From Zasmidium citrigriseum (lineage: Eukaryota; Ascomycota; Dothideomycetes; Mycosphaerellales; Mycosphaerellaceae): a stretch of DNA of 64,000 nucleotides. This document shows, piece after piece, positions 1 through 11,096 of this stretch. The stretch is from the NCBI GenBank assembly GCA_002786025.1, contig NHNW01000003.1, positions 1,116,001 to 1,180,000 on the forward strand. The letters run 5' to 3'. Position 1 is the stretch's first letter; each line of letters opens with the position of its first letter. The position numbers and the translations under genes are program-made. The notes under the pieces were generated by a model that was not told where the DNA came from, searched no databases, and saw only the letters and a list, made by a program, of their open reading frames with translations.

Positions 1-1515
1 TTGAGAGCTTCATTCAGCGCATCGTGTCTTTCCCAATCGTCGTCCACTAGGTCCTCAACGTCTCCATAAACTGCATACCAGTCGTTGAGAACTTCAGTTG
101 CAGTTTCAACGTCATCCTCATCGAGAGCAGTAATCAATTCTTGTAACAACATCCAGTCGAACTGCTCACTGTCACTCATATGATGCTCCTCGTCTTTAGT
201 TGGAGCCTGAGGTTCGGTCTCCTTGGACTGAACCTGACTTCCTACGGAAGCGACGGCATCGGATGCGCCTGATTCCGACCAGATATAGGGCGAGTCGTAA
301 AGATCCTGTTCCGTCGATGGCTGGATCCTGTATGGCCGTGGATAGGCAATCGGCTCGGCTTCTGTCTCGGATGTGGCTTTGGTCGCAACCTCAGACATCA
401 AATCAGAAACGTCCCTATACAGCGGTGTATGCCAGCCCATGACTCTTTCAGGCGACAGTGAAAGGTCTGTTTTATGTTGGCGTATCATGTCGATTATCGA
501 TAGGTCCCCAGTCTTTCGAATCGTGTTCTTGAATTTGGCGTCATTATATGCGTGAGGGAGGAGGGGAGGTAATATGCCACGGCACTGAAGACTCAACAAC
601 CACTCTAGACCAGGTCCATAGTAGGTAGACTGCGGTTTCCCATGAGGTGCTCTCATGCCAACCCGCTCCATGGATCCCATCGGCTTGTCTAGAGTTGCAT
701 TCATCAAATCCTCAAATGCGGCTCTCCACTTCGCTCCCTCGCAGCCTAGATCCGGATGTGCCTCGAGACGGATCGGTGAGTATGGACTCCGCTTGAACCA
801 GTCGACTGACAGCCATCGTTGAGGGGAGAGGCATCGCCAGCTATCGCTAGTAGGGAGCTTGTCTCCAGTCTCCGGCATATAATACCAGGCACCACCCAAC
901 GCCAACATCGGATTGGCAAGTCGGTCCAAGTATCCAAACATGTCCTCTGGATCATTGAATAACGCCTCGATCTTGCTCAAGGGAACGTGTGCATTCCGGC
1001 GCTGTGCTTCCTCCAGCAGAGACGTGGTGGCAGCCAAAGCATCTAGGCGTTCATGTTTCGTACTCCTCAACAGCTCAAGCTGGACGTGATCCGGCGTATC
1101 CTCGCTGCCGGTCCATCGGCGTGAGATATCGATCTCCTCTTGCCGTAAGCGTTCGTGCTCACGCTGCATCTTGGCTCGAAGCTCGGCGACGTTGGCAGGG
1201 AAGTTCTTGAAGCCGTCGGTGAGGGCGTTGAAGTTGGAATCGACGAACTTCTCTATTCAAAGTAAAGGGCAGAAGGTCAGTATGTGTCTCAGACATGCAT
1301 CGATGTGCCTTCCGCCCTTTAGACTTACTGAAGGCCGTGAAGGGACTGTGATGAGCGTCGTTATCTTCGTTCCGAAGCTCCCTCTCCAGGCGCTTGCCCT
1401 CGTTCTTGAGGTCGTGGAAGAACTTGTCGTGCTCGTCCTTGAGGCTCTTCAGCCACTTGTCGTTCCATGGCCACGAGTCGTCGCGACCGTCGTCGTCCCT
1501 GCCGTTGGCGCCCAT
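1..1515 (-). CDS. Hypothetical protein, 3' end cut by window edge
   Basis: I do not recognise the family. The model is two exons, 1515..1329 and 1252..1, joined across a 76-nt intron (1253..1328, GTAAGT donor, TAG acceptor). The frame stays open for at least 479 codons and leaves the window at position 1. The start is the first ATG in this frame; the frame extends further upstream, but only from a TTG. The N-terminus is highly charged (WPWNDKWLKSLKDEHDKFF) and probably helical. The middle carries Trp/Tyr-rich stretches such as GGAWYYMPETGDKLP. The end of the visible part is acidic (ITALDEDDVETATEVLNDW). There is no signal peptide or clear membrane helix. It lies tail-first against the left edge and head-to-head with nothing; the next gene upstream (1834..2630) is on the same strand. 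Confidence 0.7.
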
Positions 1516-1833
1516 ATTGTCGGTGGATTGGGTGGTTGATGGTTGACGCAGGTCTCCGCGTGTCTCACGAATGAGTGGCGGAGCTGAGCTGATTGGAGGT
1601 GGGGGTGGATCCGCGTGGAAGCTTGGACTAACCACATGGGCCAACCATTCAAGAGCATCTCCGTCTCCTGAATTAACATCAAGTTCTACATCTCCAGCTT
1701 GCTTTCATTACACATATTGCGCACTCATAACGATTGAACACAGAAGACCTTTTTCCATTGTTGATGTCAAGCGTAGCACCTTCCTGGACCTAACCTTGCG
1801 TCACAAGAAATCGCTCCGAAACAACATCCCTCG

Positions 1834-2630
1834 TCATGCCACACGCCGCACCTGTTCCTCCTTGATCATGGCTCGTCTCGCAGCTCTAACCTCTCGTGCC
1901 GGTTTCTCCATGAATTCCTCGATCGGTCCGGTCACCATCTGGCGGATCACCTCTCGCAACATCCCGATCCGAGCCTTTTCCTCATCCTTGCCGAAAGGAT
2001 ATGGGACCATCTTGCGGGATTCGGTCTGCCTGTCCTCCAAATGGAAGACCGAAATGCCGCGAATGTAAGAAAGTGCGATGACCAGCGGCATCTGGACAAT
2101 CGCCGCTTCCGTTGGTCGCTTAGACTTGGCGAACTGACCAATGTCGCGAAAGTCGACGACCACCTTCAGGCGCCTCAACCTTGGGCAGGCCTCGTTAAGT
2201 CTCAGCTTTCCGGGCGATGCATAATCTTGCCATTGTATCTCGAGTGCACGCAGGTGTTGCAAGATACTGGCCGAAAGTCTGCAGCTCCGTTGGAAGTCGC
2301 GCTGCATTCGAAAGGTGTTCTTTTCGGCGAGGTGCTGCAACGTCTCTGCAAGATACTGTTTGCTGACCAGTCGTTTTTCGCCAACCGTAGGAGGCTCCTG
2401 CATTCGATCAGCCACGCATGTAAATATCTGGATGCCTTAAACCATACCTGATCGCCGGGCTCTCGAATCGCCCTTCGCTCTCCCCTCCTGCCTCTGAACA
2501 CAAGCTCCACAAAGACGTAGCTCAGGTTGGGCTTGAGTGTCCTGTCATGGCCGTAGGCGAAGTCGTAGATCTGGAAGCGGATTTCTAGTGGTAATCGCCA
2601 GAAGTGGCAATCCCCTGCTTCTGCTGTCAT
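1834..2630 (-). CDS. F-box-like protein (LPxEIR..IY type)
   Basis: Two exons, 2630..2448 and 2397..1834, with a 50-nt intron (2398..2447, GTATGG...CAG, phase 0), give 248 residues. The start is the first ATG; two codons upstream lies only a GTG. Near the N-terminus is FWRLPLEIRFQIYDFAYG, the short F-box-like motif common in fungal proteins of this size. No WD40 or LRR repeats follow. The C-terminal half is basic and helical (KPAREVRAARRAMIKEEQ). F-box proteins normally bring targets to SCF ubiquitin ligases through Skp1, but this motif alone does not prove Skp1 binding. It sits next to three BTB genes, another class of ubiquitin-ligase adaptor. Substrate unknown. Confidence 0.75.
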
Positions 2631-3381
2631 TTTCACCGGATGGTGAATGCGACTGGTGGCGCGGACGGTGCTGGGGAGAGAGAAGATGGAACAGCAGAGG
2701 TTGTGGAAGCAAACGCTTCCAGCTTCCAGCAGGCAGCAAGGCGAAGAGACGGGAAGAGCCGCGACACTTCATCAATCACATGCAATCTGGGATCCGTCCT
2801 TCACACGCTGGCTTTGACGCCCTGGAGCCAGAGAATCTGTTTCATTGACAGCCTCACAGGATGAATAATAGCTACTCCATCAGCGCTAAAGGAGAGCAGA
2901 CACATACACGTTTGCCCAACCACTCCAGCGACCCCTGAAGCCATACCGCATCGATTTGCAGTTGCTCTTGAAGATGAATTCTTCTATTTGTGTCTTTGGA
3001 TGAGAGGCTGTCATTCTTGAAATGGGCGCCAACTGATGCCACAGCCTGCAGATATGCTATGAATACGGCTCGCTGTGCCGCACCAAATTGACAAGCAGGT
3101 TTGGACCAAGCCTATCTATTGCTGTGCGGCGCAGCATGCCAGGAAAGTGGTCACCAGACTCTGGGTGTATAAGATAGGTTGAAATCGCTCGGAGACTGCG
3201 CCCTCTTCTTCAGAGCCAAACCGCAACATCGCATCCTCACCAACGCTTCTTGCATCCATCCGACATCGCATTCGTTCTTCTGCAACATACGATATCTGCA
3301 ACCGCACTCAGCTGCCTCGAAAGTAGTGGGTGCAGACAGGCAAACATATCGACGGCACTAATTAGAGCATCTGATGCTTCA
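2631..3381. other. Intergenic, divergent promoters
   Basis: About 750 bp between the minus-strand F-box-like gene and the first plus-strand BTB gene. It must carry both promoters. Only short overlapping open frames occur, without splice partners that make a convincing product. No repeat or RNA gene seen. Confidence 0.6.
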
Positions 3382-4133
3382 ATGAGGACGAGTCAGACTC
3401 CCAAGAAGTAGGTCATCTGTCAAAGGGCCAGCACAGCGGTGTCTGATTCTGTCACAGGTTCGATTACTCCGATCAATTCATCATCTTGGTCGGTCATGAA
3501 GAGATCCCCTTCATGGCTCACAAGGACGTTCTGACCCATCGGTCGCCCTTCTTCCAAGACGCCTGTGCTCAATCGATCCGGGAGTCGAAGGACAGAAAGC
3601 TTCATCTATTAGCGACCGATCCTGACACTTTTGCGTCGTATCTACAATGGGCCTACAGCGACCACATCGTCCTCCTGGAATTTCAAAATGATCAAGATCT
3701 CGACAATCGAAATCGTCGTCTGGACCTTTTGATCAGGCTGCATATGCTCGCTGTACTCCTTCGCATCACGGCACTGAAGAATGCTGTGACTGACGAATTT
3801 GTGAGCATCTTACGAAATTCAAAGATGGGACCGACGATTCCCAACATCGACTTCATTTGGAACCCAGGCTGCAACAATCAATACAAGCTTCGTCAGATCA
3901 TTCTTGACTGGTTTGCGTCTCGTGATAACGCTACCTGGCTGGAGAAGGCGCGCCACTTACTTCCAGCTGCGTTCCTTGCCGACTTGTGTATTGAATCCGT
4001 CAAGGCCCAGCACGGCAACGGTCATGCAGTAAATCCTTGCAATGTCCGGCGACAATATTATCACGAACACGATCCGGACTCCGCGGCTTCTGCAGCAGAC
4101 GATCTCAGCCGGAAATTCTCCACATCGCTCTAG
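3382..4133 (+). CDS. BTB/POZ domain protein, tandem copy 1
   Basis: Exon 1 is only 26 nt (3382..3407). A 50-nt intron (3408..3457, GTAGGT...CAG) splits a Lys codon AA|G, and exon 2 runs 3458..4133, giving 233 residues. Without exon 1 the BTB domain would lack its first strand. The spliced N-terminus reads MRTSQTPKKFDYSDQFIILV, followed by VGHEEIPFMAHKDVLTHRSP, the usual BTB signature of fungal single-domain proteins. Residues about 10-110 form the BTB fold; the rest is helical. A C-terminal QYYHEHDPD motif recurs in the two neighbouring BTB genes. Such proteins often act as Cul3 adaptors or dimerising scaffolds. No MATH, Kelch or zinc-finger partner domain is present. Function unproven. Confidence 0.85.
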
Positions 4134-4538
4134 CAAAGAGTTTCTGGGCGCGCAGGATGTCAATGCTAGAGTGAGAACTGGCCACGAGCATGTTTCAGGC
4201 ATTTGGCCTCTCTTACAGATCCAGGTGTTATCTGCTCTTTACATTGGACGTAAACGCTTGCACGTGTGTAACAATAATAACGAATAGCGCATTATAACAT
4301 GCTGCCACGCACTCTTCCCTTGAATTGATGCCGTTCATACTGCTGCCTATCGAGGTGAGCTTTCACTTCACTCAGCCTTGCCAAGATCACCCCTTTTCTC
4401 GTCAGCTCATATGAGTGAAGCAACACCGAAGCTTCACTTTCACTTCCTCGCCAGCATACGTAAGGGTCTTCAAAATTCTCTTCTTCCTCTCGCCTCTACT
4501 CAACCTCTCCACCACTCCAACAATCCACGACAAGAAAC
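4134..4538. other. Intergenic between BTB copies 1 and 2
   Basis: About 400 bp on the 3' side of copy 1 and the 5' side of copy 2. The last 150 bp are pyrimidine-rich (CTTCCTCTCGCC type), as in fungal core promoters. Nothing else seen. Confidence 0.5.
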
Positions 4539-5344
4539 ATGGCGACAACGATCGGCCGCAAGCGAACGCAGTACGTGCGCCGTCCAATCTCTGAAGCACT
4601 TGCTGACCTTTATCTAGCTCCTTTCACACCCAAGACCTAGTCGCTGTCAAGGTCGGTCGCGAAGAGAAAGTCCTCTGGCTTTACCCAAGCATACTTGCGA
4701 CCAGCTCGAAGTTCTTCCAGCGAGCGCTCTCCGATGAATGGCGCATGTCCCAGAACAACGCCATCGACTGCTCCAACGTCGACCTCGAGGTCTTCAACCA
4801 CTACCTGAACTGGTGTCACTTCGGAGACGTCGACTCCATCATCGACGAGATCGGCAATGACATTGACGATGACCGCTGCATCCAGCAATGCCACGCCCTG
4901 GCCGAGATCTACATCCTGGCAGAGTATCTCGACGACAAGCTCCTTCGCAACTCGATCATGGACAAGATTCTCGAGTGCGCAGCCACTCATGGCTACCGTC
5001 CCGGGGACGGAACGATCATCTTGGCATTCTACAGTCTGCCGGAGTCCAACAAGCTGTGCCGCTTCATGATCGACGACGGTCTCGCGGGCATCAGCGACGA
5101 GTGGCTGAAAGAGAGGGAGGAGGACTTGCCGAGGGACTATACGAACGCGCTCCTGTTCGGTTGGGCGAAGGCTTCCATGGACAAGACCATCGCCTACAAG
5201 ACCCCCGTGAGCCTTCCTCGATGCACGTACCATGACCATGATGAGGAGGTGCCTCAAGGCGAGAAGTGTGGCCAAAGTATGGCCCAGAAGAGTACGCCAG
5301 TGAAGACGTCTCCAACGAAGCTGCAGCTGAAGAGAAAGCGGTGA
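4539..5344 (+). CDS. BTB/POZ domain protein, tandem copy 2
   Basis: Exon 1 (4539..4570, 32 nt) and exon 2 (4618..5344) are joined over a 47-nt intron (4571..4617, GTACGT...TAG) that splits a codon in phase 2, the same phase as in copies 1 and 3. The product has 252 residues. The BTB part runs from FHTQDLVAVKVGREEKVLWL through PSILATSSKFFQRALSDEW, then DVDSIIDEIGNDIDDD in the acidic variable loop. The C-terminal region carries CTYHDHDEE, matching the YHEH motif of the neighbours, and ends in a short Lys/Arg-rich tail (LQLKRKR) that could be a nuclear signal. Likely an adaptor or scaffold protein; partner unknown. Confidence 0.85.
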
Positions 5345-5676
5345 AGGTGTGGGCTGAATGGGATGATGGAATTGGTACAGTAGTGTGGGATTGCTCTTAT
5401 GTTGGAATGCTGGCGGGGAAGAATTGCTAGAGAAAGTGCATGGAAGACGTTGCTCAATAGTCTTCGAAAGAGTCGAAGGAGACTGAGCAGAGTGAGTGAA
5501 CCGTCAAGCATCGTGCACGCGCCTTCTCTGACACCAAGTTTCTCTACTCGCTCCTTCCCTCTCTACCTCTAACATCGCCTCTTGCCGTTTTTCCGCGGCA
5601 AGAACTTCATACAACCACTCAACTCAACTCACCTCTGCGAGCTCCACGTCAACCGACCGTCTCCACGAGGCATCCG
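5345..5676. other. Intergenic between BTB copies 2 and 3
   Basis: About 330 bp, ending in a CT-rich leader (CTCGCTCCTTCCCTCTCTAC) just before the third BTB gene. No other feature seen. Confidence 0.5.
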
Positions 5677-6511
5677 ATGTCGAGGATGTCATCATCAATC
5701 TCGATGTCGCGCAAGCGGTGTCCAAGAAGTTGCTGCGAGGAGCCCATGCCAAAGCGCCGCAAGTAAGTGCACTACTCTGAGCTTCCACCACCGAGAGTAA
5801 GAGACTGACAGGCGTTCACTATGTAGGCTTGACCTCTCGAACGAATTCAAAGTCGTCATCGGCGAGGATGACGCCGAAAAGACCTACACCGTCGCCAAAG
5901 CCGTCCTCGTCCAGTCGAGCGCTTTCTTCCAGAGAGCATGTGGCAAGAACTGGAACGAAGGTCGGCTCAAGTTCATTGAGCTGCCGGAAGCCGACCCTCG
6001 AATCTTCGAGATCTACTTACAGCTTCTCTATACGGGCAAGGTGGTTGTTGCCGCTGACGACGACGTCTCCAACGAGAGAAGGAGCAAGTCTCGTCACAAC
6101 TGCTCCAGAGATATCCGTCATCAGAAGCACGAGATCCAACGCACATTGCTCAAGACTTACTTCCTCGCCGACATGCTGCTCGACGCCCCATGCAAGAACG
6201 CCGTCATCGACCAGTTCATCAAGACCATGCATGCGGACTGCACGGGACCAAGTCCAGAGATGGTGGCAATGGTGTACGACAACACGGCATGTTCTTCTCA
6301 ACTCAGGCGACTGATGATTGACATGGTCATATCTGATCGAGATGTCTCATACTACAAGAGCGAGATTGACGGCTTCCCACCTGAGTTCCTGGCGGATCTT
6401 GCGTATAGGCTGTTGAGGCTGAAGGAGAAAGCGGGAATTCGAGCGTATCAGCCAATTGATACGGAAATCTGCTTTTACCATGAGCATGAAGAGAATGTGT
6501 ATTGCGGTTGA
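5677..6511 (+). CDS. BTB/POZ domain protein, tandem copy 3
   Basis: Exon 1 is 5677..5762 and exon 2 is 5827..6511. The 64-nt intron (5763..5826, GTAAGT...TAG) splits a Lys codon AA|G, exactly as in copy 1. The protein has 256 residues. The short first exon is Ser/Arg/Cys-rich and ends PMPKRRK; the BTB fold follows (LDLSNEFKVVIGEDDAEKTY, then AVLVQSSAFFQRACGKNW). The C-terminus repeats the family motif as CFYHEHEEN. Several ATGs lie in exon 1, so the true start could be a later one. The shared exon plan and C-terminal motif argue that copies 1-3 arose by tandem duplication, followed by strong divergence. Confidence 0.85.
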
Positions 6512-6759
6512 CATGGCGAGTGGAGACGTGGACCTTGGGCTTGCAAAAGTGCGGTACCGTGGGAATGAGCACTATGGCTTGACAGGTTATTATGCAGCTG
6601 ATCGCAGTTGTGAAGGGGATTGCGAAGAAGGCAGTCAAACTTTTACTTCAGCTGGAGATTCGCTGAGAGTGTGTGAGCAGCAAGCTTAGAGACTGGTATT
6701 TAGCCGAAGAGCCAGTACACGACAGCATGTGGCCTACGAACGCCGGGGATATCATCATT

Positions 6760-8579
6760 CTATTCTTCCATCGCATCCTGAAGCTCAGGAATTTTATCCC
6801 CCTCCATCAATCCCGAATCCGTACCCTCCTCGCTATCAGGAGGATTATCCTTCGGATCAGGAAAGTCCTCCTCAACCTCGCCCTCTTCATCTCCCTCCTC
6901 ACCAACATCCCCCACCTTCAAACTCTCCTCGATCTCCTTCGTCTGCTTCGCCATCTCCTCATCGGCCTGGTTTGCCAGCTCAATCCGGCGTCTCTCCGCC
7001 GGCGAGTAATCTCTACACATGAGATCGTAAAGATACTCTTCCTTGTACTGTGCGGCGCGCCGGTAACCGCGAGGACCAAAGCGGTCGATCATCATTGGAA
7101 GGAACCAACCCGTTTGTTTGAGTTCTCGACGGACGCATTCTTTCATGATGAGGTCGACTGGCGTTAGGAGACGTCGAGGTATGTAGCGCTGGTCTTTGGG
7201 TGGGAGTTTGGCGATAGCCTTCGCACGCTCTTCGCGCGTGAGGGTCTTGTCATCTTCGGGGTAGTTGACGCGCTCGAAGCCAGCGATGGGCAAAGGTGGC
7301 ATCAATTTGCGAAGGGCCTCGGAATACGTCTCTTCTGGTGGTGCATCCGGCGGCACTTGGCCTTTGTGTCGGAAGAAGAGTTTCATGATGTCCGGGCGGT
7401 GGTTGAGGGCCTTCCTGTTTTGCTCTCCATCTCGATCCGGAAAAGGAGACCAGCCCTTGAGCATTCTCCACAGTGGTGTCATGCTTCGCTCTGAAATGAG
7501 GACCTGCCGTAAAGAGCAGCCTACATAGGCAACGAATCGTCGTGCCGGGTTGTTGATGTCGGCATGAACGAGCTGGTAGCCTGGGTCTGTGAGGGCCATG
7601 TCGACTTTGAGGAAGAATTCGGTGGCGTTTTGAAGGACTTCTTGAGTGATGTAGGTCTGGCTTCGAATGAGAGCCATGCGATGGGCGTTTAGGGGCAAGT
7701 CCATGATGAACCACATACGCTGGAGAGAATGTTAGCAAGTTCAGGTGTAGGAGCAAAGCTGCTTACCAGAATGGAATTGATTGTCTTTGGTGGTAGCAAG
7801 AGTCCGTGACTTGCCAGGGAGATGATCATGTCAGTCGCGACGACATTGCGGTATACCACCATCTGCAGCCACCGCAAGCTGGGCACATCTCTCGAGCCAT
7901 GAGCAAGCTGATCGTAGTCTGCATCAGCGTCAGGGCCCACGCGTGCTGTAACGGCGCTGGACTTCTGACGTTTGACGGGATCTTTGATGCACAGTGGTGC
8001 ATAGCATCGCCATGGAAAGATCCTGTCGGCTTTGGGTGCCCACGTGCGGACGCTCGCCATTACAAAGGCCGTTGCTTCTTTGTTGAACTTCCAATGGAAG
8101 AACTTAGAGATTGCATAGAGGTCAATCAAGGAGGCCATGGGGAGGTAGCTGACTAGATGCATACAGAGGATGTCATTGCGAACGAAGGCGTCGAGCAAGC
8201 TGAACGGTTTCTTCTCAGGTCGTTGTCCTGATTGAGGGGTTCCAGCGGCGCCATGCAGCAATCTTAAAGCAGCAATGGCATGTCCAGATTGTACCGTACT
8301 AGTCGACGGTGCCGTATGGCTTGGTCGAGGAAAAGGTGTTCGATTCGTCACGTCAGGGCTGAAGATGGCAGTCACCGGACTGAAGCCAGCCTCGATACTG
8401 GCGGGTGTCGCCTTGATCTTTGGCGTCCCTACAGAATCGTAGTAAAGCTCGATTTTCTTTTCTTGAGTGGCCGTTCGAGTGCGCTTGGCGGGAGGCTCGA
8501 AGATGGGGAGCGGTAGATTGGTTCGGACTTTGAGCGGTTCGAAGTGCCCCTTGTTGAACTTTTCAGGCGAGACTGTCAT
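6760..8579 (-). CDS. F-box-like protein, large
   Basis: Exons 8579..7767 and 7719..6760 with a 47-nt intron (7720..7766, GTAAGC...CAG, phase 0) give 590 residues. The first about 130 residues are disordered and Pro/Ser/Thr-rich with a basic patch (PPAKRTRTATQEKK). Then comes an F-box-like segment, LLDAFVRNDILCMHLVSYLP followed by MASLIDLYAISKFFHWKFN. A conserved-looking helical domain follows (MWFIMDLPLNAHRMALIRSQ). The C-terminus is very acidic (GEEGDEEGEVEEDFPDPKD). In-frame ATGs at 8717 and 8705 would overlap the coding end of the upstream same-strand gene (stop at 8671), so I chose 8579. Probably a substrate adaptor of an SCF ligase; target unknown. Confidence 0.75.
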
Positions 8580-8670
8580 CCGCCGCTTGTGTAGGCTGCC
8601 GCGCTCGTGGTGCACAGGTGACGACAGCTGCGGCACGGGCTGTTCGTCTGGTGTTGATGCTGGCTGCAGC

Positions 8671-9435
8671 TCACGGCCCCTCGAAGGGAGCGTGAAGCTG
8701 GTCATCGTAGGCTCCATAGAGGTGCTTGTATTCTTCCCAGTTTCCGTTTCGCGTGGTATGGCCGGGACGCTTGTGGTCGGGCATGGCGAAGTCGGCTGGC
8801 TTGCGGTGCCCGTGGCGCTGGGTGCTGTGGACTGGTCCCAAGGGCTCAGGTGGTGGTGGTGTTCCAAGGACGTAGGCCTGCATCAAGTCAGTCAAGAATG
8901 CTTCGAGAGATCAACGCCTTACACTTGCCTCTGGAACGTAGCCGCTGTATGGGGTCGGCTTGACTCGATGCTCGACGTCTCTGTGGGTGCTATGTCTTCT
9001 GGATGGTGGGTTGGATCGGTGGTGACGACTTCCTGCGTAGCTGCTGGATCGACTCGAGCCGTCGCTGTATCGCTCGTCTCTGTATCGGACGTCTCCATGT
9101 TGCTCGCCGTCAGCGTGAGCCCGAGACCGACGGCGGTCGCGGTCGCGCTTGGCTCCGGCGGTGGGGTGAGCGGCTCTTGGTGCGGGTGTGTCATCGCGGC
9201 GGCGATGTCTGCGGTGAGTGTCTTTGGCGCCTCTGGCCTTCTGTTCAAGCTCTTCGGCGAGCTTTTCGGCCTTCGAGGCGGCTTTAGCCTCCGCCTCCTC
9301 TGCCTTCTCCTTCTTCTTCTTGTACTGGTTTCTCGGACGGTGGAAGTTGCCGTCAAACATGTGCCAGTGACTCGCGGACACGTACGAAGCTAGTAGGAAA
9401 GCCGCCGTGAAGTAGTAGAGTTTGCCGATGCCCAT
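8671..9435 (-). CDS. Hypothetical basic protein with N-terminal hydrophobic segment
   Basis: Exons 9435..8923 and 8877..8671, joined over a 45-nt intron (8878..8922, GTAAGG...CAG, phase 0), give 239 residues. The N-terminus MGIGKLYYFTAAFLLASYVS is a signal peptide or anchor. It is followed by SHWHMFDGNFHRPRN and a Lys/Glu/Ala coiled-coil stretch (KKKKEKAEEAEAKAASKAEK). The middle is Arg/Asp/Ser/His-rich and likely disordered. The last exon is Pro-rich and ends WEEYKHLYGAYDDQLHAPFE. I recognise no family. The stop lies only about 90 bp before the start of the next same-strand F-box-like gene, so their untranslated regions probably overlap. Confidence 0.7.
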
Positions 9436-9990
9436 TGTCGCATTCGGCAGCTTGTGGTGATTGTTGGTGATGGTCGAGGTTGAAGTGGTTGTTGTGGTGA
9501 CGAGTGGACAATAGTAAGAGTGTGTCCGAGCGTCTGTTTTGACTGCGGGGTCAGCCGACCATGTGCCGCTGCCGAAAAGGGCAGGTGCGCGTCAGATGAG
9601 TGAATGTTGGCTTGTGAGGTCAGATCCGGTCGCTGCATCGAGCAGCATCGACTCGAAGTGCCACTGAAGCAGGCAATGAGCGTTCCATGTGGTTGTTCCA
9701 AAGACGTCAGACTACCTCGATAGTGTGACCGGGGAGAGTGGCGACGGATAGTGACAGCTGTGGTGACCAAAATCGGTGGGTTCACCTTCACATTTCAGAT
9801 TTTGAAGCAAACAAACTTACGCTGAGTTGAGCGTTGGTATCATCAAACAATAATCCAGGCCTGTTGAATCGACCCTTTCCGCCCTCTCATGAAGCCGCCG
9901 CCTTCGATCCCGTTTTCCCTGACGCCATGTGCGCCTTGATGCACCACCAAAACCGACTTTTGGAACAAAAACATCGTCTCGCCTTATCAT
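9436..9990. other. Intergenic between GTP cyclohydrolase 3' end and 8671..9435 promoter
   Basis: About 555 bp. It holds the promoter and leader of the minus-strand gene starting at 9435 and the 3' region of the minus-strand FOL2-type gene. Short overlapping frames only. Confidence 0.5.
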
Positions 9991-11096
9991 CTATCGTCGA
10001 CCCAGCAAGCTCAAGAACTCTTCTCTCGTTTTCGCGCGTGCTCGCATGGCACCAAGCATGCAGCTCGTGGTCGTCACCGAGCCGGATTTCTGCACGCCTC
10101 GCATCACCATGCACATGTGCGTGCTCTCCATCACCACCGCAACGCCCTGTGGCTTCAGAACTTCGGAAAGGGCGAGAGCCACCTGCTTCGTCAAACGCTC
10201 CTGAACTTGAAGGCGTCGGCTGAACATCTCGGCGATGCGGGCGAGCTTCGAGAGGCCAATCACTCGTTGGGATGGAATGTAGCCGATGTGCATCTAAGAT
10301 CATGTTAGACAGAATACGATAGTTGCCAAAGCTATCGCCTCACCTTTCCAGTAAATGGCACCAAATGATGCTCACACAGGCTGTACACCTCAATGTCCTT
10401 CACAATGACGAGCTCATCATGATCCTCGTGGAAGACTGCGTTATTAACGATATCCCTCAAGTTCTCCTCATAGCCCTTGGTGAAAAACATCATGGCCTTT
10501 GCGTATCTCTCGGGCGTCCCATGCAAACCCTCTCTATCCGGATCCTCGCCAATGCACTCTAGTATTGTTCGTACGGCACCTGACAGTTTCTGCAGTCTTG
10601 CCTCTGCTTCTTCTGGGCTGTCGCGCTCACGCAATCTATCAAGCGTTCCTGTGCTCGGCCATGACAGGCCGTCAAAATCTACAGTCGGGTTCGAGGTGAA
10701 GGGCGAGATCGAGCGGCTGGTAGCTGGTGGAGTTGGAGGCGCCTCGTCAGCAGCGCTCCTCGGCGCAATTCGCATTTCAATGTCTTCGATATCCTGATCT
10801 TCGACCTCGATGTACTGCTTTGGCAGACCCTTCTTCTGCTCCGGCGACCCATTCGGTTTCCGTTGCGGGGAGTTTCGGAGCGGAGCCGGGTTCTCAAGTT
10901 CTGACATGTCTAGAGGTTCTTTGTGCGGGCCCATGGAGCGCTGGATGGCAGCCATTGTGCTCTCGCGCTCCCCAAGAGCTCTCGCTGCAGTCGACATTGG
11001 GTGGAGGGGCGAGTGACCGTTTATGAGGTAGGGCGCAGTAGGGTTCGTTCTCGGTCCGGAAGACAGTGAGTGGTGTGCAGTGGCAGAGTCTTCCAT
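9991..11096 (-). CDS. FOL2: GTP cyclohydrolase I
   Basis: First enzyme of folate/pterin synthesis (EC 3.5.4.16): GTP to 7,8-dihydroneopterin triphosphate, a cytosolic homodecamer in the family. Exons 11096..10344 and 10293..9991, with a 50-nt intron (10294..10343, GTGAGG...TAG, phase 0), give 351 residues. The catalytic domain fills the last about 190 residues: [20 protein letters not shown], the zinc-binding [10 protein letters not shown] (Cys241, His244), the second zinc Cys312 in THMCMVMRG, and [20 protein letters not shown]. About 150 residues before it are Pro/Ser-rich and low-complexity, longer than in bacterial or human enzymes. The frame stays open farther upstream, but the ATG at 11096 is the first good start before the disordered tail. 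Confidence 0.95.

Noticed and set aside
8579..8867. Longer N-terminus of the large F-box-like protein
   Set aside because: It would overlap the coding end of the upstream same-strand gene, and its first start would be TTG.
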